Source: Portunus trituberculatus
Taxonomy: Eukaryota; Arthropoda; Malacostraca; Decapoda; Portunidae
Assembly (NCBI RefSeq): GCF_017591435.1
Contig: NC_059304.1
Coordinates: forward strand, 29,260,520-29,324,519
Length of the DNA stretch: 64,000 nt
Reading direction: 5' to 3'
In this document: positions 20,874-32,650 of the stretch, piece by piece
Position numbering within the stretch: the stretch's first letter is position 1
Layout: every line of letters starts with the position of its first letter
Notes under the pieces: model-generated
The model's database searches: none
Told to the model about the DNA's origin: nothing
What the model saw: the letters and a program-made list of their open reading frames with translations, nothing else
Made by a program: the position numbers and the translations under genes

Positions 20874-21790
20874 TCAGTCCCTTTTCTCCTTTGCCCTGGC
20901 ACACTTTGCATTAAACCAATCTTTCTCTCCTTCTTCCTTAGGTCTATATTTCGGGACATTCCCTGACTCCTGTTTTGCATATTTCCAAAAATAAGTTATA
21001 CTTCTCTTGCACCCACTCAGAGTTTTCCATTTCCTCCCAGTTAGCATATTTGAAATAGTTCTTGAGATTCTCAATTCTCAATTCTCAGCCTTTCTATAAT
21101 TTAATCGGTCTCCTTTGTATGATTCATCTCTATCTTCTTTTCCCTCTTCTATATCCATTTCTAATATTACATGATCACTCTTTCCCAATGGACACTTATA
21201 TCTTATATCATCATTCATTTGTATACCCCTTGTAAAAACCCGGTCTAATCTTGCCGGATCATCATTTCCAAGAATCTTGTGTTTTCCTTTACTCTTTGGT
21301 ACATCATATTATCTATCATTAGGTTCAGGAATCTTTCTCCCCAAGCTTCTTCCCCCATACCACCTTCATAATTTTCCCAGTCCACTTCTTTACAGTTAAA
21401 ATCTCCTACTAATATCACTTTTCTCTTTTCCTTAATGATTCTCGTTAGAATCCTTATTGTGTCATCTATCATGTCTTTATATTCTTGATTGGTCCATGAA
21501 TTTGTTTTTTGGTGGCATATATGTTACAATGATTGTTAGCTCTTTTTTATTAATATGCATCTCAACATACAGTACTTCTGCTTTACCTTCCCCACATTCC
21601 ACTTGGTTTATCACCATCTCCTTCCTTGACATTATCATGACTGTCTCGCCTCCATAAATTATACCTATTATCCAAGTCTATTTTGACTGCCTCATTTAGT
21701 TTTGTTTCAGCTAGGCATACAATATCTGGTTCTTCTTTCTTTATGTAAACTATTAATTCTAATTTCCTTGATAAAACTCTGTCTATGTTC
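20874..21790 (-). pseudogene. B2 endonuclease, fragmented
   Basis: Pieces in several frames: V-I-L-V-G-D-F-N-C-K-E-V-D-W-E-N near 21415, the S-D-H-V-I-L-E-M-like end near 21170, and T-K-L-N-E-A-V near 21690. Multiple indels, no continuous frame. Confidence 0.75.
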
Positions 21791-21833
21791 GTACACTACA
21801 TCGGTTTTTGTCTCTTGCCTTTATCACTTTTAG

Positions 21834-22899
21834 TTAAACTTGTTCCACTTTTTCCTTTTCTTTCTCTTTTATATACCATTTCATTATCCTGTCTCCTAGA
21901 ATTCTCCAAAAAAATGCCTTTTTTTCCTCTTCTGACCTTTCATTATTTTTTTCCCATACTGCTACTGCCAGTTCATTGTATTTCTTCCTTTCTTCATCAT
22001 TTCTATTTTTCTTTATATATATATCCTTACATCCTTCTGTTTCTCTGAGTTTAGTTGTTCTATATAATATTTCTTCTGTTGCTGCTTGTGATTTTAGTAG
22101 TATTTTAATTAGTCTCGTTTTTCCTTCTTGATATGGTCCCATTCTGTTTATTTCTTCTACTTCCTCTTTTATTTTAAGTTCTGCTTATCTTCGTCGTTTA
22201 GATTTTTTAGTAGGTCTTTGACTGATTTCATTTCTTCTTTTTCTCTTCTTGGTCTATATTTTATTTATTTTTTTTTCTTGTAATCCAAATACAATTACAC
22301 TTTTTTTTTCGCAATTCCTCTAACTACATTTTCTTTTGTCTTGAGGACTCCTATCATTTTGTTTGTCATATTTTCATCTCTTTCTTTTAGTTGTTCTTCA
22401 ATCACCTCCCGAACATCATCCTTATCTTTCTTATCTTGGACTCTCCATACCTGTACTTCTTTTTTAATCATGTTCTGTACTCTTTCCTCTTCTTTGTTTA
22501 CTAGATCTTTCAGCTTCTCTTTTTCTTTCTTGGCTTTACCGAGTCCTTCTTCCATCTGCTTCTTGTAGTTAGCTACTTCCTTTTTTAGTTCTTTGTTTTC
22601 CGCTCTTAGCCTAGCTTCATTTTCTTCCACTTTTTTTTTATCCTTTCTCTCAGTTTTTGAAACTTTTTCCTGTTATTCATTCTCTTTCATTCCCATACCC
22701 CCCTTTATCCATTTATCTAGTTTACGTTCAATATCCATTTATCTAGTTTACGTTGGATAGTCAACACTCTCTTAAATAGTGAAGTGTTTGCCGTATCAAA
22801 ACCTTCGAATGTGCTTATTCCCTCAACATATTCATCTTCTTCTTTCATTCTTTCCCTAGTCTCATACCTCCATTTAGATGGAATCTCTTCTTTACTCAT
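21834..22899 (-). pseudogene. B2 ORF1, coiled coil and C-terminal domain
   Basis: The N-terminal Met at 22899 (M-S-K-E-E-I-P) is shared with B4. The coiled coil at 22295-22630 is rich in Lys and Glu. The C-terminal domain at 21834-22142 reads M-G-P-Y-Q-E-G-K-T-R-L-I-K-I-L-L-K-S. Breaks near 22640-22700 and 22150-22290 separate them. Confidence 0.75.
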
Positions 22900-23028
22900 G
22901 ATTCTCTAACACTTATTTCATGAAAACGAGTCTATACTAATCGCCAAGGCCACTGCAAATACTATACAACAGGTAGTGAAGATCAGCTGAGAGCAACGCC
23001 ACTGCATCCCTCCTCAATCGCGTCTGGT

Positions 23029-24836
23029 GTGTATTTACCTAGTCGTAGTTTTATAGGGCCTACACTTTATGCTCGTGTGGCCCCGTCTCCATATCTACAC
23101 TTATCCAATCTCAATTTAAAAGTATCCACACTCGTTGCAGACGCTACTTCTTCATTCAAACTGTTCCACGTCTCAATACATCATTGCAGGAAACTATATT
23201 TTTTAACATCTCTCAGACACCTTCCCTTTCTCAGCTTTTTACTATGCAAACTTGTGCTTCGAATGTCATATTCTTCTCTCAGGATCAGTTTTTCATTATC
23301 CACTTGGTCCATTCCCTTGATCAATTTGCAAACTTGTATCAGATCCCCTCTATCCCTTCTTTGTTCCAGGGTTGGTAGATCCATAGCCTTTAGTCTCTCT
23401 TCATATGTCATCTCTTCAAATTCTGGAACCATTCTTGTAGCCATTTTTTGTAGTCTCACCAACTTACTTATGTGTTTCTTTTTATGAGGGATCCACACTA
23501 CTCCTGCATATTCCAATCTGGGTCTTATTATAGTACTTATCAATTTCTTCATCATTTCTTTCTCCATGTAGTGAAATGCTACTCCAATATTCCTTATCAA
23601 ATTATATGTCTCTCTAAAAATTCTATCAACATGGCTTACCAGTTGATTGTTTTCTTCCATCGTCACTCCTAAGTCCTTTTCCTTTTTTACTTCCTCCAGT
23701 CCTACTCCATCTCCCATCTTATAGATTTGCACGGATCATCTTTCACTCTTTCCTATTTCCATGACATGGCTTTTGTTCACATTGAATTCCATTTCCCACT
23801 TTTTACTCCATTCCCAGATCTTATTTAGGTCCTCTTGCAGTATTTCACAATCCTCTTTTTGCTTTATAACTCTGCACAGTTTCGTATCATCTGCAAACAG
23901 ATTTATGTAGCTGTTCACTTCTTATGGCATGTCATTTATATAAATGAAGAAAAGTATTGGTGCCAATACTGATCCCTGTGGCACTCCGCTTTCTACTGCT
24001 CTCCACTTGGACTTCATATCTTTAACTATCGTCCTTATTTCTCTCCCCCTCAAATAATTTTCTATCCATCTCAATGTACTTCCTTTTAAGCCACCCTTCT
24101 TCTCTAAACTTCCATAGTATTCTTTCATGTGGCACTTTGTCAAACACCTTTTTTAAATCCAAAAAAATACAGTCAACCCATCCCTCTCTCTCTTGTACTC
24201 TATCAACTATTCTTGAATAGAAACTCAATACATTAGTTACACACGACCATCTTTTTCTAAAACCAAATTGGTTATTTGATATGGAATTTGTTGTCTTCAA
24301 GGAACTCGATCCATCGTTTCTTTATTATTCTTTCACACATCTTGCATATTAAACTAGTTAGAGATACCGGTGTGTAATTTAAAGGTTCTTCCTTCTGCTC
24401 TTATACTGTATATGGGAACCCTTCTCAGCTCTTTTCCATTTAACTGCAAAGGTTCCATTTTCTATTGAGTATTTTATGATGTTGTATATAGCACTTGCTA
24501 GTTCTTCCCTATATTCTTTCAATATTCTGCCTGATACTTCATCAGGTACCATTGCCTTTTCTTCATCCAGTTCCTTCATTAACTCTTTTATTTCAAGCTT
24601 GGTTACTTTAACCTTTTTCATATAGACTGTCTCTCTATTACCCTGTGGCCTCCTGGAATTTATCATTTAATAGTTCTGCCATACTTTTTGGGTCTTCCAC
24701 CATCCCATTCTCTCCTTTTAACCTTTCTATTGTTTCTTTTTGCCTAATTTTTCCATTTATGAATCTAGAACAATTTCGGTTGCTCCTTACATTTTTCGAC
24801 AATGTCCTTTTCAAAGTTATTTTCCACTTCTTCATT
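23029..24836 (-). mobile_element. CR1-like family B copy B3, 3' part
   Basis: Tail repeat, 3' UTR and RT. It is colinear with 25385-26990; the two are one element interrupted by a 548-bp insertion. An 8-bp TCTTCATT at 24829-24836 and 25385-25392 may be the target duplication. Confidence 0.8.
23181..24835 (-). pseudogene. B3 reverse transcriptase
   Basis: Frames run from the linker (24638-24835) through L-D-E-E-K-A-M-V-P-D-E-V-S-G (24379-24666), F-G-F-R-K-R-W-S and D-L-K-K-V-F-D-K-V (24022-24300), S-G-V-P-Q-G-S (23922-24143) and L-F-A-D-D-T-K-L (23736-23918). The end is K-D-L-G-V-T-M and P-T-L-E-Q-R-R-D-R-G-D-L (23181-23732). Catalytic Asp are retained but at least five frame breaks kill it. 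Confidence 0.85.
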
Positions 24837-25384
24837 GTTCTAGATTCATGGAAAATTCAATAGAAAGGTTTTTTTATTTTCCACCTATTCAGTCTTTGTT
24901 TCCAAGCTTTTTAATGAAGGAACTGGATCCTTTTATCCTCTGCTTCAACATCTTCTCTTTGGAACCTTTTTAAATGGAAAGAGCTGAGAATTCCATATCA
25001 GTATGAGCAGAAGGAAGAACCTTTTCACACTTCTCTAACTATTTAATATGCATGTGAAAGAATAATCGATGGATCATTCTTGAAGACAACAAATTCATAT
25101 CAACCACTTTTTTTAGAAAAGATTCTAATGTATTGAGTTTCTATTCAAGAATCTCATTCCCTACACTGGTAAACTCTGGAACTCTCTACCTGTGTCTGTA
25201 TTTCCACCTGCCTATGACTTAAACTCTTTCAAAGAGGTGTCAAGACACCTCTTCGTTAACTGGACCCTCCTTTTAGATTTTTTTGTTTTTTCTCTTTCTA
25301 CTTTCCTCTTAACAGGGCCTGGCAACCAGCGGGATTTTTTTTTTTCCAACACTTTGTTTGCCCTTGGCCAGTGCCCTTGTAATG
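24837..25384 (+). other. Insertion in B3: inverted family B piece plus family D 3' end
   Basis: 24838-25150 is a degenerate plus-strand copy of B RT sequence (GAAGACAACAAATTC, AATGTATTGAGTTTCTATTC). It shares private variants with the minus-strand B3 RT nearby. 25152-25384 is a family D 3' end on the plus strand (L-W-N-S-L-P-V-S-V-F, S-R-H-L). Together they sit inside B3. Confidence 0.7.
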
Positions 25385-26990
25385 TCTTCATTCCTCACCT
25401 TAACATATTTATTTCTCGCTGCCTTGAAGTTTTCCTTATTTACTGGATTTCTATTTCTCTTCCACCTTTTCCATGCTCCATTGCTTTTCTCCTTTGCCAT
25501 AGCACACCTTGCTTAGTATTAAACCAATCTTTCTTTCCTTCTTCTTTAAGTCTATATTTTGGGACATATTCCCTGACTCCGGTTTTGTATATTTCCAAAA
25601 ATAAGTTATACTTCTCTTACATCGTCTCTGAGTTTACCATCTCCTCCCAGTTTAGATTTTTAAAATAGTTCTTCAGATTCTCAATATCAGCCTTTCTGTA
25701 ATTTAACTGGTCTCCTTTGGATGAATCATCTCTATCTTCCTTTCACTCTTCTATATCCATTTCTAATATTACATGGTCACTCTTTCCCAATGGGCATTTA
25801 TATCTTATATCATCGTTCATTTGTATACCCCTTGTAAAAACTAGGTCCAATCTAGCCGACTTGTCGTTTCATCTGAATCTTGTGCATTCCTTTACTCTCT
25901 GTTCCATCATATTATCTATCATCAGATTCAGGAATCTTTCTCCCCAGGCTTCTTCCCCAATACCACTTTCATAATTTTCCCAGTCCACTTCTTTACAGTT
26001 GAAATTTCCTACTAATATCACTTTTCTCCTTTTTTTAACTATACTCGTTAGACTCCTTATTGCGTCACCTATCATGTTTTTATATTCTTGATTTGGTCCA
26101 TGAATTTGTTTTTGGTGGCACATATGTTACAATGATTGTTAACTTTTTTATTAATATGCATCTAAACATACAGTACTTCTGCTTTTTCTTCCCCACATTC
26201 TACTTGGTTTATCACTATCTCCTTCCTTAACATTATCATGACTCCTCCTCCTCCTTTACCCACTCTGTCTTTTCTCCATACATTATTCCTATTATCCAAG
26301 TCTACTTTGATTGCCTCATTTAGTTTTGTTTCAGCCAGGCATACAATATCCGGATTTTCTTTCTTTATGTAATCTCTTAATTCTAATTTAATTGATAAAA
26401 CCCCGTCTATATTCGTATACATCATTTTTAGTCTCTTGCCTTTATCATTTTTAGTTAAACTTGTTCCACTTTTTTCTCTTCCTTCTCTTTTATATACCAT
26501 TTCATTATCCTGTCTCCTAGAATTCTTAAAAAAAAATGCCTTTTTTTCCTCTTCTGACCTTTCATTATTTTTTTCCCTTACTGCTGTCACCAGTTTGTTG
26601 TATCTCTTCCTTTCTTCCTCATTTCTATTTTTCTTTATATAGATATCCTTGCAGCCTTCTGTTTCTCTGAGTTTTGTGGTTCTATATAATATTTCTTCTG
26701 TTGCTGCTTCTGATTTTAGTAGTACCTTAATTGGTCTCGTTGTTCCTTCTTGATATGGTCTCATTCTGTTTATTTCTTCTAGTTCCTCTTCTAAGTTCTG
26801 CCTATCTTCGTCATTTAGATATTTCTGTAGGTCTTTGACTGATTTCATTTCTTCTTTTTCTCTTCTTGGTCTATATTTTATATTTTTTTCTTTTAGTCCA
26901 AATACGATTACACTCTTCTTTTTTTCTGCAATTTCTCTAACTAGGTTTTCTTTTGTCTTGAGGACACCTATCATTTTGTTTTTGTTTCTT
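25385..26990 (-). mobile_element. CR1-like family B copy B3, 5' part
   Basis: Linker, endonuclease (G-N-F-N-C-K-E-V-D-W-E near 26000, with Asn replacing the Asp of G-D-F-N) and ORF1 C-terminal domain. It is truncated at 26990 in ORF1, where it meets RT sequence of B4. The frame 26162-27019 joins the ORF1 end to the start of ORF2 in one reading, so the ORF1 stop appears lost or shifted. Confidence 0.8.
26162..26990 (-). pseudogene. B3 ORF1 C-terminal domain running into endonuclease N-terminus
   Basis: It reads R-E-I-A-E-K-K-K-S-V-I-V-F-G-L-K-E, R-M-R-P-Y-Q-E-G-T-T-R-P-I-K-V-L-L-K-S and I-Y-I-K-K-N-R-N-E-E-E-R, then M-Y-T-N-I-D-G-V-L-S, D-I-V-C-L-A-E-T-K-L-N and G-K-G-G-G-G-V-M-I-M. The last three are endonuclease strands with the catalytic Glu. 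The first dozen residues of the annotated frame belong to B4. Confidence 0.8.
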
Positions 26991-26999
26991 TTCATGGGG

Positions 27000-28283
27000 T
27001 GTCCACACAACTCCTGCATATTCCAATCTAGGTCTTATTTAAGTACTTATCAATTTCTTCATCATTTCTTTGTCCATGTAGTGAAATGCTAATCCTCTCT
27101 GAAAATTCTATCAATATGGCTTACCGGTTGATTATTTTCTTCCATCGTCACTCCTAAGTCCTTTTCCTTCTTTACTTTTTCTAGTTCTACTCCATCTTTC
27201 ATCTTATAGATTCCCACTGGTCGTCTTTCACCTTTTCCCAATTCCATGACACGGCTTTTGCCCACATTGAATTCCATCTCCCATTTTTTACTCCATTTCC
27301 AGATCTTGTTTAAGTCTTCCTGTAGTATTTCACAAGCCTCATTTTGTTTTATGATACTGCACAGTTTCGCATCATCTGCAAACAGATTTATGTAGCTGTT
27401 CACTCCCTCTGGCATGTCGTTTATATATACGAGAAAAAGTATTGGCGCCAATACTGACCCCTGTGGCACTCCGCTGTCTACTGTTCTCCACTTGAACTTC
27501 ATATCTTTAACTACCGTTCTTATTTCTCTCCCACTCAAGTAATTTTCCATACATCTCAATGTGCTTCCTTTTAAGCCACCCTTCTTCTCTACCTTCCATA
27601 GTAATCTTTCATGTGGCACTTTATCAAATGCCTTTTTTAAATCTAAATAAATACAGTCAATCTATCCCTCTCTTTTGTACTTTATCAACTATTCTAGGGT
27701 AGAAACTCAAAAAATTTGTTACATACGACTGACCTTTTCTAAAACCAAATTGGCTAATTGATAATAATTTGTTGTTTTCAAGAAACTCAATCCATTGTTT
27801 CTTTATTAGTCTTTCACACATCTTCCATATTACACTAGTTAATGATACCAGTCTGTAATTTAAAGGTTCTTCCTTCCTTCCACTCTTATATATGGGAACC
27901 ACCTCAGCTTTTTTCCATTCTACTAGTACTGTTCCATTTTCTATTGAGCATTTTATGATGTTGTATATAGGACTTGCTAGTTCTTGCCTACATTCTTTCA
28001 CTATTCTGCCTGAGACTTCATCCTGTCCCATTGCCTTCTCCTCATCTAATTCAGTCATCAACTCTTTTATTTCAAGCTTAGTTACTTTAATCTCTTTCAT
28101 ATGGACAGTCTCTCTATTACCCTGTGGTATTTCAAATTTGGATTCCTTAGTAAAAACCTCCTGAAATTTACTATTTAACAGTTCTGCTATACGTTTTGGG
28201 CCTTCCACCATCCCATTCTCTCCTTTTAACCTTTCTATTACTTCTTTTTGCCTTCTTTTTCCATTTATGAATCTGTAGAACAA
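27000..28283 (-). pseudogene. B4 reverse transcriptase
   Basis: Frame 27657-28283 holds L-D-E-E-K-A-M-G-Q-D-E-V-S-G (Gln for the usual Pro), L-N-Y-R-L-V-S-L-T-S-V and Q-F-G-F-R-K-G-Q-S. Frame 27089-27619 holds S-G-V-P-Q-G-S-V-L-A-P and L-F-A-D-D-A-K-L, so the catalytic Asp are intact. A slip near 27650, at L-D-L-K-K-A-F-D-K, breaks motif A. Confidence 0.85.
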
Positions 28284-28409
28284 TTACGGTTGTTCCTTAT
28301 ATTTTTTGACAATGTCCTTTTCATAGTTCCTTTCTTCTTCCTTTCTTACCTTAGCATATTCATTTCTTGCTGTTTTGAAGTTTTCCTTATTTTCTGGATT
28401 TCTGTTTCT

Positions 28410-29380
28410 TCACCTTTTCGATGCTCCATCTCTTTTCTCCTTTGCCCTAGCACACCTTGCATTAAACGAATCTTTCTTTCCTTCTTCTTTAGGTCTATAT
28501 TTTGGGACACATTCCCTGACTCCTGTTTTGTATATTTCCAAAAATAAGTTATACTTCTCTTGCACCGTCTCTGAGTTTTCCATCTCCTCCCAGTTTATGT
28601 TTTTAAAATACCTCTTGAGGTTCTCAATATCAGCCTTTCCGTAATTTAATCGGTCTCCTTTGTATGATTCGGCTCTATCTTCATTTCCCTCTTCTATATC
28701 CATTTCTAATATTATATGGTCACTCTTTCCCAATGGGCATTTATGTCTTATATCATCGTTCATTTCTATATCCCTTGTAAAAACTAGGTCCAATCTCGCC
28801 GGCTCATCGTTTCCTCTGAATCTTGTGTTTTCCTTTACTCTTTGGACCATCATATTATCTATCATTAGGTTCAGGAATCTGTCTCCCCAGGCTTCTTCCC
28901 CCATACCACTTTCATAATTTTCCCAGTCTATCTCCTTACAGTTAAAATCTCCTACCAATATCATTTTTCTCCTTTCTTTAATGATTCTTGTAAGACTCCT
29001 TATTGTGTCATTTATCATGTCTTTATATTATTGATTAGTCCATGAGTTTATTTTTGGTGGCACATATGTTCCAATGATTGTTAACTCTTTTTTTATCAAT
29101 ATGTATCTTAATATACAGTATTTCTGATTTTCCTTCCCCAAACTCCACTTGATTTATTACTATCTCTTTCCTTAACATCATCATGACTCCTCCTCCTCTT
29201 TTACCCACTCTGTTTCTCCTCCATATATCATACCTTTTATCTATGTCTATTTTCATTGCCTCATTTAACTTTGTTTCCACCAGGCATACAATATCTGGTT
29301 CTTCTTTCTTTATGTAATCTCTTAATTCTAATTTACTTCATAAAACCCCATCTATGTTCCTATACATCATTTTTAAACTC
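28410..29380 (-). pseudogene. B4 endonuclease
   Basis: The 202-codon frame 28410-29018 includes I-L-V-G-D-F-N-C-K-E-I-D-W, A-R-L-D-L-V-F-T and S-D-H-I-I-L-E-M, which is the full C-terminal half with catalytic residues, plus the linker. The N-terminal half at 29035-29280 has E-T-K-L-N-E-A and G-G-G-V-M-M-M. A TAA near 29030 separates them. Confidence 0.85.
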
Positions 29381-29399
29381 TTGTTCTTATCATCTTTAG

Positions 29400-29577
29400 T
29401 TAAACTTGCTCCATTTTTTCTCTTCCTTCTCTTTTATATACCATTTCCTTACCCTGTCTCCTATAATTCTCTAAAAAAAAATGCCTTCTTCTCCTCCTCT
29501 GACCTTTCATTATTTTTTTCTCTTGCTTCTGCCACCAGTTCGTTGTGTCTCTTCCTTTCCTCCTCATTTCTATTTTT

Positions 29578-29649
<72 letters not shown>

Positions 29650-30465
29650 TTGCAACCTTCTGTTTCTCTGAGTTTTGTTTTTCTATATAGTATTTCTTCT
29701 GTTGCTGCTTGTGATTTTAGTAGTATCTTAATTGGTCTCACTGTTCCTTCTTGATATGGTCCCATTCTATGATTTCTTCTACTTCCTCTTGTAAATTCTG
29801 TCTATCCTCGTCATTTAGTTGTTTTAGTAGGTCTTTTACTCATTTAATTTCATCTTTTTCCCTTCTTGGTCTATATTTAACTTTTTTTTTCTTTCAGGCC
29901 AAATATAATTACTAAATTTTCTTTTTTCTTCAGGAGTCCTATCATTTTCTTTGTCATATTTTCATCTCTTTCTTTTAACTGTTCTTGAAATACTTCCTGA
30001 AATGATTGCTTGTCGATTCTTATCTTGGATTCTCCATGCCTGTACTTCTTTTTTAATCACGTCTTGTACTCTTTCCTCTTCTTTGTTAACTAGATCTTTC
30101 AGCTTCTCTTTTTCTTTCTCGACTTTACCGACTCTTTCTTCCATCAATTACTAGTAATTAGCTACTTCCTTTTTTAATTCTTCATTTTCTGTTCTTAGCC
30201 TAGTTTCATTTTCTTCTACTCTTTTTATCCTTTCTTTCAATTTCTGGAGCTCTTTTTCCTGTTCTTCATTTTCTTTCATTTCTATACTCTTCTTTATCCA
30301 TTTATCTAATTTATGTTCAATAGTCACTCCTCTATTAAATAGTGAAGTATGTGTCGTATCAAAGCCTTCGAATGCTCTTTCACCCTCACCAACATAGTCA
30401 TCATCATCTTTCATTCTTTCCCATGTCTCATACCTGCATTTACATGGAATCTCTTCCTTACTCAT
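29400..30465 (-). pseudogene. B4 ORF1 interrupted by (TA)n expansion
   Basis: The Met at 30465 (M-S-K-E-E-I-P) opens the N-terminal part, followed by coiled coil (29962-30465) and the C-terminal domain with M-G-P-Y-Q-E-G-T-V-R-P-I-K-I-L-L-K-S. At the I-Y-I-K-K-N-R-N site a 68-bp TA run replaces the 5-7 TA units of sister copies, adds codons for alternating Tyr and Ile, and shifts the frame. Confidence 0.8.
29579..29647. repeat. (TA)n inside ORF1 of B4
   Basis: About 34 TA units, sitting where B2, B3 and B5 have only a short TATATA tract. Confidence 0.95.
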
Positions 30466-30596
30466 GATTTTGTAACATTGTATTCATGAAAAACGAGTCT
30501 ACACTACTCGCCCAGGCCACTGCAAACCCAAACAACAGGTAGTGGAGATCACCTGATTCTCAGGATCAACGGTACTGCGTCCTTCCTCCACCGCGT

Positions 30597-30599
<3 letters not shown>

Positions 30600-30683
<84 letters not shown>
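30600..30683. repeat. (TG)n array between B5 tail and B4 leader
   Basis: 84 bp of TG. Minus strand: B5 tail, then (CA)n, then the B4 leader. Confidence 0.95.
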
Positions 30684-30685
<2 letters not shown>

Positions 30686-30717
30686 TTACCTAGTTGTAGT
30701 TTTACAGGGCCTGGGCT

Positions 30718-32347
30718 TTATGCTCGTGTGGTCCCGTCTCCATATCTAAACTTATACAATTTTTCTTTAAAACTATGTACACTCTTTGCTGACACCACTT
30801 CCTCACTCAAACTGTTCCAAGTCTCAACACATCTTTGTGGGAAACTAAATTTTTTAACATCTCTCAGACATCGTCCCTTCCTTAGTTTCTTACTATGCGA
30901 TCTTGTGCTTCTAAAGTCATATTCTTCTCTCAGGATCAGTTTCTCATTATCCACTTCATCCATTCCGTTAATCAATTTATAAACTTGTATCAGATCTCCT
31001 CTCTCTTCTCTGCCCCAAGGTTGGTAGATCCATAGCCTTTAGTCTCTCCTCATATGTCATCCCTTTAAATTCTGGAACCATTCTTGTAGCCATTTTTTGT
31101 AGTCTCTCTAATTTTCTTATGTGTTTCTTTTTATGGGGAGTCCACACAACTCCTGCATATTCCAATCTAGGTCTTATTTTAGTACTTATCAATTTCTTCA
31201 TCATTTCCTTGTCCATATAGTGAAATGCTAATCCAATATTTCTTAGCAAATTATATGTCTCTCTGAAAATTCTATCAATATGGCTTACCGGTTGATTATT
31301 TTCTTCCATTGTCACTCCCAAGTCCTTTTCCTTTTTACTTTTCTAGTTCTACTCCATCTCCCATCTTATAGATTCCCACTGGTCGTCTTTCACTTTTCCC
31401 ATTTCCATGACATGGCTTTTGTCCACATTGAATTCCATCTCCATTTTTGCTCCATTTCCAGATCTTGTTTAAGTCTTCCTGTAGTATTTCACAATCCTCT
31501 TTTGTTTAATGACTCTGCACAGTTTCGCATCGTCCATAAACAGATTTATGTAGCTGTTCACTCCCTCTGGCATGTCATTTATATATACGAGAAAAAGTAT
31601 TGGTGCCAATACTGACCCTGTGGCACTCCGCTGTCTACTGTTCTCCACTTGGACTTCATATCTTTAACTATCGTCCTTATTTCTCTCTCCCCTTAAGTAA
31701 TTCTTCATCCATCTCAATGTGCTTCCTTTTAAGCCACCCTTCTCCTCTAACTTCCATAGTAATCTTTCATGTGGCACTTTATCAAAGCCTTTTTAGATCT
31801 AAATAAATACAGTCAACCCATCCTCTCTCTCTTGTACTTTATCAACTATTCTAGAGTAGAAACTCAATAAATTTGTTACACATGACCGACCTTTTCTAAA
31901 ACCAAATTGGCTATTTGATAATATTTTGTTGTCTTCAAGAAACTTAATCCATTGCTTCTTTATTACTTTTTCACACATCTTGCATATTACACTAGTTAGT
32001 GATACCGGTCTGTAATTTAAAGGTTCTTCCTTCCTTCCGCTCTTATATATGGGAACCACCTCAGCTCTTTTCCACTCCACTGGCACTGTTCCATTTTCAA
32101 TTGAGCATTTTATGATGTTGTATATTGGACTTGCTAGTTCTTCCCTACATTCTTTCAGTATTCTGCCTGAGACTTCATCCGGTCCCATTGCCTTTTCCTC
32201 ATCTAGTTCCGTCATCAACTTTTTTATTTCAAGCTTGGTTACTTTAATCTCTTTCATATAGACAGTCTCTCTATTACCCTGTGGTCTTTCAAATTTGGAT
32301 TCCTTAGTAAAGACCTCATGAAATTTACTATTTAACAGTTCTGCCAT
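30718..32347 (-). pseudogene. B5 reverse transcriptase
   Basis: Frame 31799-32347: L-D-E-E-K-A-M-G-P-D-E-V-S-G, Y-R-P-V-S-L-T-S-V, Q-F-G-F-R-K-G-R-S. Between 31322 and 31798 the palm is scattered across frames by at least four indels; the catalytic segment there has a changed F-M-D-D-A-K. Frames 30977-31321 and 30718-30975 give the C-terminal region, including M-V-P-E-F-K-G-M-T-Y-E-E-R-L. Confidence 0.8.
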
Positions 32348-32650
32348 ACTTTTGGGTCTTCCACCATTCCGTTTCTCCTTTTAACCTTTCTATTGTTTCT
32401 TTTTGTCTTATTTTTCCATTTATGAATCTGTAGAACAATTTTGGTTGTTCCTTACATTTTCGACAATGTCCTTTTCATAGTTCTTTCTTCTTCCTTTCTC
32501 ACCTTAGCATATTCATTTCTTGCTGTTTTGAAGTTTTCCTTATTTTCTGGATTTCTGTTTCTTCTCCACCTTTTCCATGCTCCATCTTGTTTCTCCTTTG
32601 CCCTAGCACATCTTGCATTAAACCAATCTTTCTTTCCTTCTTCTTTAGGT

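Larger units (their letters stand above)
20445..23028 (-). mobile_element. CR1-like family B, 5'-complete, 3'-deleted (B2)
   Basis: The 5' leader starts at about 23026 and is shared with B4 (30599). ORF1, endonuclease and RT start follow, but the copy is cut at 20445 within the RT fingers. The 5' end directly abuts the 3' tail of B3. A 26-bp direct repeat (TTATCTAGTTTACGTT...) occurs at about 22709-22755. Confidence 0.85.
26991..30599 (-). mobile_element. CR1-like family B, nearly full length (B4)
   Basis: 5' leader (from 30599), ORF1, endonuclease and RT are all present. The last roughly 430 bp (end of ORF2 and tail) are missing where B3 begins at 26990. The leader follows the (CA)n tail of B5 directly. 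Confidence 0.85.

Noticed and set aside
30602..30982. Cys-Val repeat protein frame and similar GT-derived frames (39726-40070, 12984 start)
   Set aside because: Microsatellite translation fused to antisense of CR1-like 3' ends.
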